The notes: generated by a model from the letters alone, not told the origin. DNA of 64,000 nucleotides from Astropecten irregularis (GCA_963971285.1 OZ020250.1:11702499-11766498), one strand, 5' to 3'; positions 1 to 10,502 are shown, counted from the first letter of the stretch. Made by a program: numbers and translations.

Positions 1-620
1 ACGTGCACAATTACGTCATCATAAAAGTGCAAATTTTAGGGCTCTTTATCTCCGGAACGGCAAGTCCGATGCAACTCAAACTTGATATGCAAGTATATGG
101 GGACGTGTTAAAGACAAAAATTGCAGTCACGTGTCGATGACATCATCGTGTGATTTTATACGAATTATTCAATTTTTGGACCTTTTCTTTATATCTCCTG
201 AACGACAAATCGTAATTTCGAAATTCTTTCGGTAAAATGTTTGTTAGGTTATAGGCATATGCCACAATTTACCAAAAAGGTGTGACGTCATGATGACGTC
301 ATCAAAAAGCCGATTTTCAGATTCACATATAAGGTATATCCGATGGTGATGAAACTTGGTGGGTAGGTAGGGAATGGTACTAGTATCCTAAATGTGAAAT
401 GACGTCACGATGACGTCATCGGCTGATTTTTTTATTGATTTTTGAATATTTAATTTTGCCATTTTTCCCCAGAAACACACATAAGCGAATATCCGATCGT
501 AATGAAACTTGGTGGATAGGTAGGAAATGGCATTAGTATCCCTAATGTGAAGTGACGTCATGATGATGTCATCGGCTGATTTTTTATTGATTTTTTTAAT
601 AATTAATTTGGCCATTTAGA
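1..620. repeat. Dispersed repeat with tandem subunits rich in TGACGTCA
   Basis: At least two related units of about 155 bp follow each other (roughly 330-480 and 487-617). Each runs from a 'ATCCGATSGTRATGAAACTT' type block through a TGACGTCA/TGATGACGTCATC block to a T-rich stretch ending near GCCATTT. The first 200 bp recur in inverted orientation at about 34880-35090, so this is a dispersed family. TGACGTCA is the textbook CREB/ATF palindrome, but repetition inside a repeat is no evidence of regulation. Short ORFs here are not convincing as genes. Confidence 0.7.
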
Positions 621-1012
621 GTCAAACATAACACAAAACACGGGCTTTGGAACTTTTTGGACCGCTGGCTATCTGAAGTAGTGGGACAATTGTGTACACT
701 TGAATGGAGCACGACGAGCTAGAAAATGAATCATTTTGCTGTTTCCACTGCCCATAAGCACAACCATACATACTAAGCACGCTGGCCTATAGTAGACTTG
801 TGAATTGCCACATGTATGTACATGTATCAGTATACATACATATGTGTGTATTGATGGACAACTGACGACACTCCTGATAGTTGTTAACGGCAATGAAGAC
901 ACCACTGATTTGCTTTTTTTCTGTACTGGGCCAATTGCGTTCATGTTTATTTTTCATATTATTAATAAAACATACGCGAAACAGCTCAGTGTTTGTCAAC
1001 AAACACAGGTCT
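621..1012. other. No gene seen
   Basis: Short overlapping ORFs on both strands lack any recognisable domain. A TACATGTA/TATGTGTG-rich patch near 810-850 is simple sequence. Confidence 0.5.
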
Positions 1013-1149
1013 AGTTATTATTATTAAGGGAAACTGACTGAATTTAAAGTCATTGAAAAGTGAACAAAGCAAAATTTACTGGAGCGGGATTCGAACCGAC
1101 GACCTCCTGAATACCGTACAGGCGCTCTATCAACTGAGCCATCCAGCCC
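1013..1149 (-). repeat. tRNA-derived SINE, minus strand
   Basis: Read on the minus strand, the segment starts with a tRNA-like head. It has an A-box-like GGCTCAGTTGATAGAGC and a B-box-like GGTTCGAATCCCGC, which are the two internal RNA polymerase III promoter parts. A conserved non-tRNA tail (TTGTTCACTTTTCAATGACT) and a TTA-rich end follow. The acceptor pairs for only about five bases, the T-stem has a C-C mismatch, and the anticodon loop lacks U33. It is therefore not a working tRNA gene. The same tail recurs at 1320-1378 and 7008-7058, which supports a SINE family. Confidence 0.8.
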
Positions 1150-1319
1150 TTCATTGGTGGTGACCCCAATAGTCAATTATCTTTGTTCGTTTGGCAGTCA
1201 GAAGCCTTGAAACCAGGCACACACCGCCATACCCCAAGGATCATTTCACCGATACACAGCAATGCTGCAACCTGGGAACTATACATGGCGGCTTTTTAAA
1301 TAATATAATCATCAAATAA

Positions 1320-1378
1320 CAACAAGGAAAACTGACTGAATTTAAAGTCATTGAAAAGTGAACAAAGAAAAATTGACA
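1320..1378 (-). repeat. SINE tail fragment
   Basis: This closely repeats the non-tRNA tail of the SINE at 1013-1149, in the same orientation, but lacks the tRNA-like head. It is either a 5'-truncated copy or a local duplication. Confidence 0.7.
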
Positions 1379-1969
1379 AACATCTTTATAAGAAAGGACA
1401 TGGCCAGCACGTGATGAGCCCACGGGGAAGCCGTGAATCACTTTGATACACGGTATGTATACACCAGTCGATTTGTCTGACCGGAAGGGGCCCGGATACA
1501 GCGCGCAATGAGCCCAGGGGGGCCGGGGAAGCTGCTTCGATACACGGCACGAAAACAGCTGATGACCTCTCTCACCGGACAATGCCCTTATTCAGTGCGT
1601 GTTGAACAGGGAAGCGGTGAAACGCTTCGATATGCGGTATGTATGCACCGGTCGACCTGCTTCAAGTCGAGTTGTCCCACCGGTCGACTTGTCTGACATC
1701 CACGTGTACACGATCAGCCATGTGGTGCCAATGCTACTCAACCTAGCCCCACACACAGGGCTGTAGAAGGCTCTCTTTTAAAATCAGTCTCTCTCTCTGG
1801 TCGCCATTCACCATGTTCACAGCCCTACTTCAACGCATTGTGACTTAACGCGTGAGATCCAAAGTCAAGAGCAGAATTGTCACAAACTTACTCAACCATG
1901 TCAACTGCACTTGCTGAAGCATAAAAAAGCCATAATTGAGATTGATACTGATAAGAAATAGGCCTATTG
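1379..1969. other. No gene seen; short local duplication
   Basis: A segment reading 'TACACGGTATGTATACACC' then GTCGATTTGTCTGACCGG (about 1445-1485) is imperfectly repeated at about 1628-1697. Nothing else is recognisable. Confidence 0.4.
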
Positions 1970-2100
1970 TTTCCTAGCTGCTGTAACTGTAGCCCTATAT
2001 TACTCCTGACGTTGTTGTCGTATAGGGCTACAGGACGTTTAACTTAGAAAACACAAGAACATAATTCCCCACCCTTAAATTATGACTGTTAATCGGCGAT

Positions 2101-2708
2101 CTGTGGCATAATGACTCACCCTGGTGTTCTTGAGGTCGTGAAGAGGCATTCAGAAGATATAAAATTAAAATATCATTTCAGATGTCAACAAAAACTTGGG
2201 GGGCAATTTTCAGCCCAAATTTCAGTACATAGAAAAAAGTCACGGATTCTGTGACTTTTCCCATGGGGCTTTGCGAAATAATAATAAAAAAATACATAAG
2301 AATGATCTCTCTACTAGTCCATTCTACATTCGAATGCGTACAACAGAGTGAACGGGACCAGTCTACTCTACCTGAAAAGAGGCAAACGGGTATTAATGCA
2401 TTGCTAAACCAAGGAAGTAAGACTTTCAGGCAACAGTCGTCGGATATAGTTTCCCAGCGGCATTGCACACATGTACAGAGTAGACCGGTCCCGTTCGCTC
2501 CGTTGTACGTATTCGAATGTAGAATGGACTAGTAGAGATCATACTTATGTATTTCTTTATTATTATTTTGCAAAGCCCCATGGGAAAAGTCACAGAATCC
2601 GTTTGGGCTAAAAATTGCTGTTTTTGTTGACATCTGAAATGATAATTAAATTTTATATCTTCTGAATGCCTCTTCACAAACACTAGGGTGAGTCATTATG
2701 CCACAGAT
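2101..2708. mobile_element. Foldback/MITE with ~250-bp arms
   Basis: The terminal arms start CTGTGGCATAATGACTCACC and end with its reverse complement. They continue through CCCATGGGAAAAGTCAC and CATTCTACATTCGAATRCGT, in inverted order, for about 250 bp each side of a short centre (about 2365-2468). There is no coding capacity. The ORFs here are mirror images of each other, as expected from a palindrome. Confidence 0.75.
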
Positions 2709-2716
2709 AGCCAATA

Positions 2717-3110
2717 CGGGCATTTCACAATTTAGAGCGCCACCAAGAGGGCAGCAGGGAGAGGCCGATTTACGCGGTGCATGATGGGAAATTGTCGACA
2801 ATAGAGATTTTTCCCCTATACGTTCAACGTTATTGCTAATTCTTGGGTCGTTTTGTGCGTTTATTTCACGTGTTATCACAATGGTTTATGTTTGCGAATC
2901 TTTCGGATGCACAGCACACACATCCAAACTGGAAAACATTGAGAAATACCTATGGATGAAAGATATACGGTGGGTTAAATGGCGAAGATGATTGAACGTA
3001 TAGGGGAAAAATCTCCAAAGTCGACAATTTCCCATCATGCACCGCGTAAATCAGCCTCTCCCTGCTGCCCTCTTGGTGGCGCTCTAAATTGTGAAACGCC
3101 CGTATTAACA
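2717..3110. mobile_element. Foldback/MITE with ~115-bp arms
   Basis: The left arm (about 2717-2835) carries CACAATTTAGAGCGCCACCA and CATGATGGGAAATTGTCGAC. The right arm (about 2988-3105) is its reverse complement. The unpaired centre holds a small ORF, listed separately. The arms differ at few positions, so insertion may be fairly recent. Confidence 0.7.
2881..2994 (+). CDS. Small unassigned ORF in the loop of a palindrome
   Basis: A 37-residue reading frame starts MVYVCESFGCTAHTSKLENI and ends KWRR before TGA. The spacing of the two cysteines (C-x4-C close to the N-terminus) is slightly like the start of a THAP-type zinc finger, but no downstream Cys/His pair follows before the stop. It may be a captured exon fragment or chance. 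Low confidence that it is translated. Confidence 0.2.
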
Positions 3111-3680
3111 GTCATTTTAGGGGTGGGGAATTATGTTCTCGTGACTTTCAAGTTAGACATCCTGTAGCCCTTACCTTAGTAATAGTAATAGATCAGCGCG
3201 GACATCCGGGTACTTTCATTCTCATAACTTGACAACCGATGAAAACTAACGTGTAGATGGTGCAAGCTACGGGCAAATCACGCACAAACCACCCGTCGTC
3301 GAGAATTGTTTTTCGAATATTTTTGTTAAGAAGCAGAAATCGTGTTCTGTACGACTTTCATTGTCGAGTCATAGTTTTTCCTCAGACAATAATCCTTCTT
3401 TAAAGTACCCTGTAATGAGATTAAACAATTCTGGCAGCTTTTTGTCTTAAAAACCATACAACTTAATGCTTTGTTTTCATCGGCTCCACGGTCGGTGAGT
3501 TGGAATGACGTCACTCCGCGCTGATCTATACGACAACAACGTCAGTCGTCAGGAGTAATCTAGGGCTACAGTTACTGCAGCTAGTTACAGTCATTTTAGG
3601 GTTGGGGAATTATGTTCTAGTGTTGCTTTTTTTTCAAGTTAAACTTCCTGTAGCCCTATAATACATGTACGATAACAACG

Positions 3681-4426
3681 CCAGCAGCTGATTTCACGAA
3701 ACTCTATTTTATGGCGTAAATTCACTTACGGCGTATCTTGTTGTGTAAGTTGCGCCATAACTTTAAACCGATTTTACGAAAGTTACGCATATCGGGATAT
3801 GGCATAAGTCGAAGCTGGTCAACTCGTACGCCGACCAACTCGTACGCCGACCAACTCGTACGCCGACCAACTCGTATGCCAGCCAACTCGTACGCCAACC
3901 AACTCGTACGCCACGTACAATTAAGCCTGTAGTTTGTAAACTCTGGCCGTTTTTTCTTCAGTAGACGATTTTGTCATGTTGTTTTATTTTATAAAATAAA
4001 CGGAAACAAAGGAAAACATTATAAGCAAAAGTATGTTACGTAGGATTTTAGGGGAGTGTTTTAAAATTGGAGTGGCAGGGCTAGAGGTATCCAGTCCCTC
4101 CAAAGTTAATACACACTACAAAAAAAAACTCCCTACATCTCACGATCCTCTCACACAGGAGTACCAATCCCATACGGTGCATACCACCACCACCACAAAA
4201 AAAAAAACCCTCAAAAAGTCATTTATTTCGTTATTACAAACTAGGCTACTATCTATATCATGTATGCCGGTGGCGTACGAGTTGGTCGGCATACGAGTTG
4301 GTTGGCGTATGAGTTGGTTAGCGTACGAGTCGGTCGGCATACGAGTTGGGGCATACGAGTTGGTCGGCGTACGAGTTGACCAGCATTCGCGTAAGTTACA
4401 CCAAGTTTCGTGAAATCGGCTGCTGG
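3681..4426. mobile_element. MITE with mirror-image 16-bp minisatellites
   Basis: The termini CCAGCAGCTGATTTCACGAA (left) and TTTCGTGAAATCGGCTGCTGG (right) form imperfect terminal inverted repeats of about 22 bp. Just inside each lies an array of a 16-bp unit: GACCAACTCGTACGCC repeated about six times at 3822-3913, and its reverse complement about seven times at 4268-4385. The two arrays therefore face each other. The centre is AT-rich, with two copies of an A-run and no transposase. A related array occurs at 8983-9135. Confidence 0.75.
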
Positions 4427-5102
4427 ACAGGAGTAGGCCTAAAAAAGGCTAATACAGTATAGTTACTGCAGCTAATTCATTGTTTTCACGGTTTCACATA
4501 CACCCACCTTTCTGAAGAGGTCTTTGAAGTAGGCTTAACAAAACAAACTAACGGTTAGGCCTAACGTTAGGCCCCTAAACAAAATCACATTCATTCAGCA
4601 TTCAGGAACATTCGAGAAAACATTCTAACGTTAGAGAGAACATCAGTGAATGTTTCACTTAGTTTCAGTCGTCTGTGAAGTGTGATGTGTGTGACGCACA
4701 ATATTAAAGTGTCACTCACTTACTCCGTTTACGTGTTCACCTTTTTTCCGTCTACCGTTTTGGACACACGATGTGATGATGCGAAGCCTGGAGTCGAGTG
4801 CGAGCTGAGCATCGCAGCACATTGAATACACTCCACTTCCGGTCGGTCAGGTCAGGGAAAGGTCAGCCCAGGACGTAGTCTGGTTCCCTACTCAAAGATT
4901 CCCTGACGATCAAGCATAGGCATAGAGTCATAGATATATAAAAAAAAAACAATTTAGCTACACAAACCGGAGCAATCAGGTAAAATCCTCTCATTCCACA
5001 AGTGACTATTATTGCTACATTTTTAAAAGTATGAGTTCAATTCTTTTCCTGGAGTGTGAGTACAAATGTGAACACTAATCTCCTGGGAATAGGCTAGGGC
5101 CT
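4427..5102. other. No gene seen
   Basis: A TAACGGTTAGGCCTAACGTTA palindrome-like patch near 4552-4572 is simple repeated sequence. No coding region longer than a few dozen codons is present. Confidence 0.4.
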
Positions 5103-5187
5103 AGACCCGTAAACAGGGCCCAGATACATCGCTACTCTGGGTCTGAGAGTAGCGATGTAGGCCTATCTGGGCCCTGTTTACGGGTCT
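5103..5187. repeat. Short palindromic hairpin
   Basis: The left arm begins AGACCCGTAAACAGGGCCCA and continues into ATCGCTACTCT. The right arm mirrors it, interrupted by a 5-bp insertion (GGCCT). The loop is about 9 bp. It is probably a small non-autonomous element or its footprint. Confidence 0.7.
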
Positions 5188-5193
5188 TGCTAG

Positions 5194-5912
5194 CAATCAT
5201 AGATAGGCCTATATAAAAAAACTAGATGTCGCATTGGCTGCTCTTGGCCGCGTCTTAACGGCGCCATTTTCGATGGGACTAGTTCGAATCCGTTTTTATG
5301 GAATGCCGTAGTTGCGATGATCGTAACCCTAGGTCTGACATGGGGACTGGGACCTTAGGGTTACGATCATCGCAACTAGGAATGCCGTAGCTATCTTTTT
5401 AGATTGTTTGCTTCGGTAATTCCATCACTCATTTTGCCAAATTGAATGATGGAATTTTCGAACAGAATGACAGAATGATAAACTGAATGATGGAATTGCC
5501 GACCGGAATGACAAAACGGCTAATAAAATGATGAAATTGGCAAATCAAATGATGGAATTACCGACAAACAATCTAAGCCACCGAATATAGCTACGGCGTT
5601 TCATCATGTTTCTTGGTGCATCGCGTAACGCGTAACGGCGCGGCTTGTTATTAGCGCGTGAGCGTAGTGCAACCCCCATTCGTTAATACACGGGTGCGTC
5701 ATCTAGTTTTTTTTTAATAATATCTATGGTCCATCATTGTTTCTGGTGCATAACTGCATACCGCGTAACGGCCGGAACCGCGTACCGCGCAGTTTGCGCG
5801 ATCGTTCTAAATAAGCGCTTGTCCTACATGAAATGACCGCGTCCTGCATGACGGATATAGCTCCCATTAGTTTGTGCACGGGTGCGTCATCTAGTTTTTA
5901 TATATATCTATG
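5194..5912. mobile_element. MITE(s) with ...AAAACTAGATG termini
   Basis: The left terminus (CATAGAT...AAAAAAACTAGATG) is inverted at two right-hand ends, about 5695-5736 and 5887-5912, each preceded by GGGTGCGTCATCTAGTTTTT. Two adjacent copies of the right half are thus fused. CTTGCTAG occurs on both flanks (5186-5193 and 5913-5920), which fits an 8-bp target duplication, though four extra bases sit on the left. Inside are a perfect hairpin (5309-5378) and a degenerate repeat of about 20 bp built on AATGATGGAATT (5410-5580). Confidence 0.6.
5309..5378. repeat. Near-perfect hairpin inside the MITE
   Basis: TAGTTGCGATGATCGTAACC on the left is mirrored by GGTTACGATCATCGCAACTA on the right, around a loop of about 25 bp. 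Confidence 0.8.
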
Positions 5913-5920
5913 CTTGCTAG

Positions 5921-6089
5921 GGCCTAATTCAATTTTGCATTTCAGTTGAAGATGCACTTGCTTTTTACAAATGTGTAATAATTTTTGCTTTGACATATTT
6001 AAATCAAGCCTAAAATAATTTACCGGAACATACTGTGGTATCTGAGAGAATCCATAGAACCAGTGAGATGCTTCTTTTCTTTAAACTTT
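5921..6089. other. No gene seen
   Basis: AT-rich spacer without a recognisable motif. Confidence 0.4.
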
Positions 6090-6960
6090 GTTTGATTTAA
6101 ATCACTCGATTTAAATCATTGATTCAATCATTGATTTAAATCATGATTTAAATCAATGGAAAAAAATCGCTCATAAAAATCAATCATGATTTTTTTCATT
6201 ATTTCATGATTTTTTTTTTACGAAAATCAGAATATCTTACTGAAAGAACACTTGCATCAACTTTTGGCTTAGTTTTTCCACTATAACAGGGTGTCTTAAA
6301 ACAGTTTATGTTGTGTTTTTACAATGAATTTTTACTGTACAAAATACGCTTGCACGTATACACACATGTATGAACAATGAGGCAGTATCCTGAAGCAAAG
6401 TACAATATGTGTACAGCATTACTTGTAATTTACAAGTATCTATACAATGAAGAATGTTTACACAGTAAAATAATACGTACATGTATGCAACTGCAAAGAA
6501 TTAACTTTTGTTTGTGTACATCACTACATCTTGACTTTGCACAATAATACTGCCATTATTAGCTCTAATACACATGTACTGAGATGCAAATAGGCCACTG
6601 GTACGTACATGTACAAGCCATGAAACATCTCTGAATGTGGTCTTAAACATCCCATCAGCGAGGAAGCAATAGAGTATGCCTGTAGTGACAGTCAGTAACA
6701 TTTTCTGTTTTTTGTTGCTTTGGATTTTTTTGCTACATTTTAATGACTACAATGCCCAAGCGACAAGAAGATGCAATTTGGCATCATTTATGCGTTTTTT
6801 AAGCAAAATGTTATGATAGTAAAATGTTATTACGTAAAAACAATTAAGATTTTAATTTAAATACAAAAAAATCGATTTAAATCAAAAAATCTGATTTAAA
6901 TCAAATAAATCCAATTTGTTTTAATTTTTTTAATAAAAATCATGATTTTTATGGTTGTAC
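6090..6960. repeat. AT-rich element bounded by GATTTAAATC-rich arms
   Basis: Blocks of GATTTAAATC and AATCATGATTTTT at 6090-6215 are inverted at 6850-6950, giving a unit of about 870 bp with palindromic, low-complexity ends. The interior carries no domain; its 66-codon minus ORF is unconvincing. The unit is probably a non-autonomous DNA element, but simple-sequence ends make this uncertain. Confidence 0.5.
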
Positions 6961-7007
6961 ATTCCTAATGAAATTGTTGAATGTCAGTATGAATGTTCCA
7001 ATCCTGC

Positions 7008-7058
7008 TCCGGTAAATTTTTCTTTGTTCACCTTTCATTGACTTCAAAATTCAGTCTC
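7008..7058 (+). repeat. SINE tail fragment, plus strand
   Basis: CTGCTCCGGTAAATTTTTCT followed by TTTGTTCACCTTTCATTGAC matches the tail of the SINE at 1013-1149 in the opposite orientation. The tRNA-like head is missing apart from its last bases (CCTGCTCC). Confidence 0.7.
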
Positions 7059-8054
7059 ATGTGGCTATAGTTCATGGTTATATTAATTAAAAAAGGCGAA
7101 TATAATGGACAATTTTTGACATGTATCCACCGTTATTTTTGTGTGTGCAGTTTTATTATCCACTTTTATGCTGGTTATATTGTTCATCTGTCATAACCAC
7201 AGACAATTATTAATTAAGACACATTATTTTATTTGTTAGATCTATTTCTTGTTATAAATTGGTGTAATCTCTTTGGTTGGTCACATGCAAATTATTCATG
7301 TATATCTGTTCTTTGTTTACATAGTATCTTTTATGTATTTAATATACGCAGATTCCGCTATTAGGGGCATACTCGTTTTAGTAATGCACCATCACCAACT
7401 TATATATTTTTTATATTCTATGCATGTATTAATATATTGATTTAGAACCGGAAAGTAAACAATGCAAGATTTCTGTATTGTCTCAAGTTTGTGGTGTAGG
7501 TCGGCTTATTTAATACTTGGATCCGTTTGTAATGAATTACAACGCAGGGTCAACAGAGAGGCATGGATATACGTCTTCGATCTCATATTTCACTAAACTA
7601 CATGCATGTGAACCCAGAAATAAAAACCCGATACCCTCCTTGTTTCAGATTAAGACCGACAATTATTAAAGAAACGATACTATTTTACGCGCAATCGAGT
7701 TATGACCGGCCCTCGACTTGAAAAGCGGCATATCCTAAACTAAAGCTGAATTCGAGTGGAGAGGGGCAGTTTTAATGTGAAGGATTTTTTTGTCAATTAT
7801 TGCAAAACCTTTCAAATTGCACTAGTTCATTCCAAAAACAAACTATTGATGAGTAGCATTCATGACGATTAGGCTGAAACTCCCAAAAAGATCGGAGAAA
7901 ATCGACTTTTAGTTTTTAGTTTTTTTTTCTGAGCGTATTGTGTAAAAGAATAGACACATCCGGCCATTTTACACGGTTTTTGCCCATTTGCCCACTTAAG
8001 TGCCATCTTTGATTCCCCATGTGTAGCCGAGCGCGCGTCACGCACGGCACGGTG
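7059..8054. other. No gene seen
   Basis: AT-rich sequence. A more GC-rich patch around 8025-8060 contains GAGCGCGCGTCACGCACGGC, but no start codon context or exon follows it. Confidence 0.4.
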
Positions 8055-8371
8055 AGTGCGCACTCTAGTTTTCTAAATATAACTCTATGAGCATAGGCCG
8101 TAGACTTGTAAGACTTTACATAAAAGAGTCGTTTAATATTGGGTGCATGTGTACGTACGTACGTGTAGGCCTAGAGAGTGTGTGCATGTAATGAATGGTG
8201 CCAGTGGTGGGGAGACCGTGTGCAGTGCGCAGAACGATCAGTGGTCGACTTTGGTCTCAACATGGAGGAAGGAAGATCTCTTCCTTCCTCCATGGTCTCA
8301 ACGAGTGTGTGAACGTGAGGGGGTGCTCAGTCATGTCCAAAGAGCGCCTAGCGCTATATAATCTTTGGTCA
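8055..8371. repeat. Relic MITE ends and a palindrome
   Basis: Near 8055-8090 the sequence resembles one end of the hAT-like MITE at 10029-10502 (GCACTCTAGTTTT...TAACTCTATG). Near 8350-8371 it matches the end of the MITE at 11058-11488 (TAGCGCTATATAATCTTTGG). The opposite ends were not found, so these look like solo ends. Between them, GGAGGAAGGAAGA and its mirror form a tight hairpin (8264-8293) flanked by GGTCTCAAC repeats. Confidence 0.5.
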
Positions 8372-8982
8372 TGTCAGTGTGCTATCGGTAAGTACAAGTG
8401 CAGCCAATGGGGATAATCCTGGGTTTTAGGTGCCAAAATTATGTAGGCCTACATCCAAAATGGTCTCTAACTTCAGCCAATGCATCCCCCAGTGTAGTAA
8501 CTAGTAGTAATTAAAAGGAATACTAAACATAACTAGGCCTAGGACAATTTCACTGATTGACAGAACCTTTACAGCAGCTGTAATAACATTATACAACCAC
8601 TTTGGGGAGGTTTGGGTGGAATCGTACCGATATTTATCTGTTAAAATGTATAAAATTCACATTCTTGTATCCGGCAATGCCTACTACCTTCTGTTTTAGG
8701 GGCGTGGTCCCCTTTTACCATAAGAGGGAGGCCAAGTCAAGCATGAAGTTTAATAGGTTAACTGTGAGTATAGTGTTGGAAATGCAATTTGTGTGAGTTT
8801 GATTGATTTAATTTGATTGGCTTTAGTGTTTGAGTCACTCTGTAGTTCCTCATGATGGGGGCACACACCTAACAACTCGTACGCCTACCAATGGAATGAC
8901 TTTTCTTCTCAATTTGAAGGATTAAAAAAAAATGATAAAAAGGAGACCAGCCCCTCGGAAAAAATTTGAATTAATTCTTTGA
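8372..8982. other. No gene seen
   Basis: Only short ORFs. One isolated AACTCGTACGCC unit of the 16-bp minisatellite lies near 8873-8885. Confidence 0.4.
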
Positions 8983-9135
8983 GTGGCGTACGAGTTGGTC
9001 GGCGTACGAGTTGGTTAGCGTACGAGTTGTTCGGCATACGAGTTGGTTTGTAGTGTACGGGTTGGTCGGCGTATGAGTTGACAGCATACGAGTTGACCAA
9101 ACTGTACGAGTTGATTGGCGTACAAGTTGACCTGC
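8983..9135. repeat. 16-bp minisatellite (TTGGTCGGCGTACGAG unit)
   Basis: About nine diverged copies of the unit found inside the MITE at 3681-4426. The short inverted unit near 8873-8885 suggests this is also a remnant of that MITE, with most of the left array lost. Confidence 0.75.
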
Positions 9136-9387
9136 CTTGACTACCAGGCAGTAGTAGAAGGACTTCCGTAGTACAACAATTTGTTATTATTAATATTAGT
9201 CGACATTTATATTTTGATACTATGAAGTATGATAGGCTGATTTGGCAATAGCCTGAGGGATAACAAAGAAAAATAAACACTACTAGATTTCAATTTTGGA
9301 CCCAAACAAACCTCGATCGTAGTGGTATTCATCTAAACCAGCCTCGCTTGTCACGTCAACATGATCACTAGTGCTAGCCTACTATAA

Positions 9388-9610
9388 CTATCGTTGCGCG
9401 TTGACGGTATCCCCATAATGTTTTATCAAAATTCTCCTCACAACTAAACGATCACTAGCAATAGCATCTCTAGCTGTGAAATAATCAGCTATGGCCTCTT
9501 TCAAAGCTTGATCATCTAAAGAACTGTGCAAATTCAGCCTTCTATTCTCATCCAATTCCAAATAAGCAGCAACTTTTGTCGTACATTTTTTACTCCGAGT
9601 CCGTGGAGGC
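9388..9610 (-). CDS. Unassigned minus-strand ORF
   Basis: The last 70 or so codons of a minus-strand frame read as a credible soluble protein: charged, with VAAYLELDENRRLNLHSS near the start, RLVVRRILIKHYGD near the end, and a TAG stop. The frame stays open upstream to 9723, but that part overlaps CG-rich sequence that looks non-coding. On the minus strand at about 9603-9617, CCAAGATGGCGGCC is a good match to the YY1 element found in many animal promoters. No family is recognised. It could be a 3' coding fragment, a retrocopy or chance. Confidence 0.3.
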
Positions 9611-10028
9611 CGCCATCTTGGATCGCAAGTCCAACATGCAAACGGAGCTCGCACTCCGCCGTTTAAACTTACTTTATAAGTTCGGAACATCTCAAAGTAA
9701 TCAGCAAACCACAGTGAAGACACAGCAGTTTGTCAGCGCCTTGCAGGAGGCTCTCTCATAGAAGATCCCAAGTACATGATGCCTCCACAGACTCCAAGTG
9801 GTCCCACCTCCGTGACTCTGTGTACAACTCAGCCATCACCGCCTATGGTAAGAAGGAGTGTACGAGCACCGACTGGTTTGAGGCACATTGGGAAGAAATG
9901 GAGCCTGTGACTGAGGCAAAGAGGAAAGCCCTCCTGGCCTACAAAGCATCGCCCACACCGAGCACACTTGACGCCCTCAGAACTGCCCGGAAAAATGCCC
10001 AGAAGACAGCCTGCAACTGCGCCAACAC

Positions 10029-10502
10029 CATAGAGCTATATTAAAATTACTAGAGCGCTAGCTCTGCGTTCTCCGTGAGTAGATGTTTTGAAACCGTCTG
10101 GGCGCAGTCATTTTGAATTTGTGTGCGTGTCTGTGGAACAAGAACACTTTAACTGGAATGCCTTTCGAAGAGTGTTCTCAATATGCAACGCTAAAGTATG
10201 CACGAACGGTACCTAGCGCGTCTTTATGACGCTTGCAATCATTGCGTGACTGAAGTGCAGAGCGTGTGCGCGCACGGCCCTAAATGAAACGCGCTGCATT
10301 TACCGAGGTTGCGTCGGATTTCGGGCGTATTTGGCTTCGATAACGCACCTGTATAGAACACAACGCAGTATGCAAATGAACGTACAAAAAACATACAAAA
10401 TTGTGGGCTTTCCATAGGTTTGTGCACAAACATGGATGCGCCCAGCAGGCATCACTTTCTACACGGAGCTAGCGCTCTAGTAATTTTTAATATAGCTCTA
10501 TG
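10029..10502. mobile_element. hAT-like MITE with 8-bp target duplication
   Basis: The terminal inverted repeats are about 37 bp (CATAGAGCTATATTAAAATT... and its mirror ...TTTTTAATATAGCTCTATG). The flanks GCCAACAC (10021-10028 and 10503-10510) are an exact 8-bp duplication of LINE sequence; removing one copy restores the LINE frame across the site. An 8-bp duplication is typical of hAT transposases. The 474-bp body has no transposase. Confidence 0.88.

Larger units (their letters stand above)
1970..3690. repeat. Cluster of nested inverted repeats (foldback elements)
   Basis: Several palindromes are set inside one another. The outer arms carry TGTAGCCCTATA and GACGTTGTTGTCGTAT (1980-2035, mirrored at about 3525-3590). 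A second pair of arms carries AACATAATTCCCCACCC (2058-2080), mirrored at about 3115-3140 and again near 3600-3620. Two complete foldback units lie inside (2101-2708 and 2717-3110). The layout fits repeated insertion of palindromic non-autonomous DNA transposons. No target-site duplication could be fixed for the outermost unit. Confidence 0.7.

Noticed and set aside
1081-1149. A functional tRNA gene on the minus strand
   Set aside because: A- and B-box-like sequences are present, but stem pairing is poor, U33 is missing and a SINE tail follows; kept as a SINE.
4033-4413. A 126-residue protein on the + strand
   Set aside because: Runs through an A-run and the 16-bp minisatellite of a MITE.
6501-6701. 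Small minus-strand gene
   Set aside because: Lies within the AT-rich element bounded by GATTTAAATC arms and has no domain.
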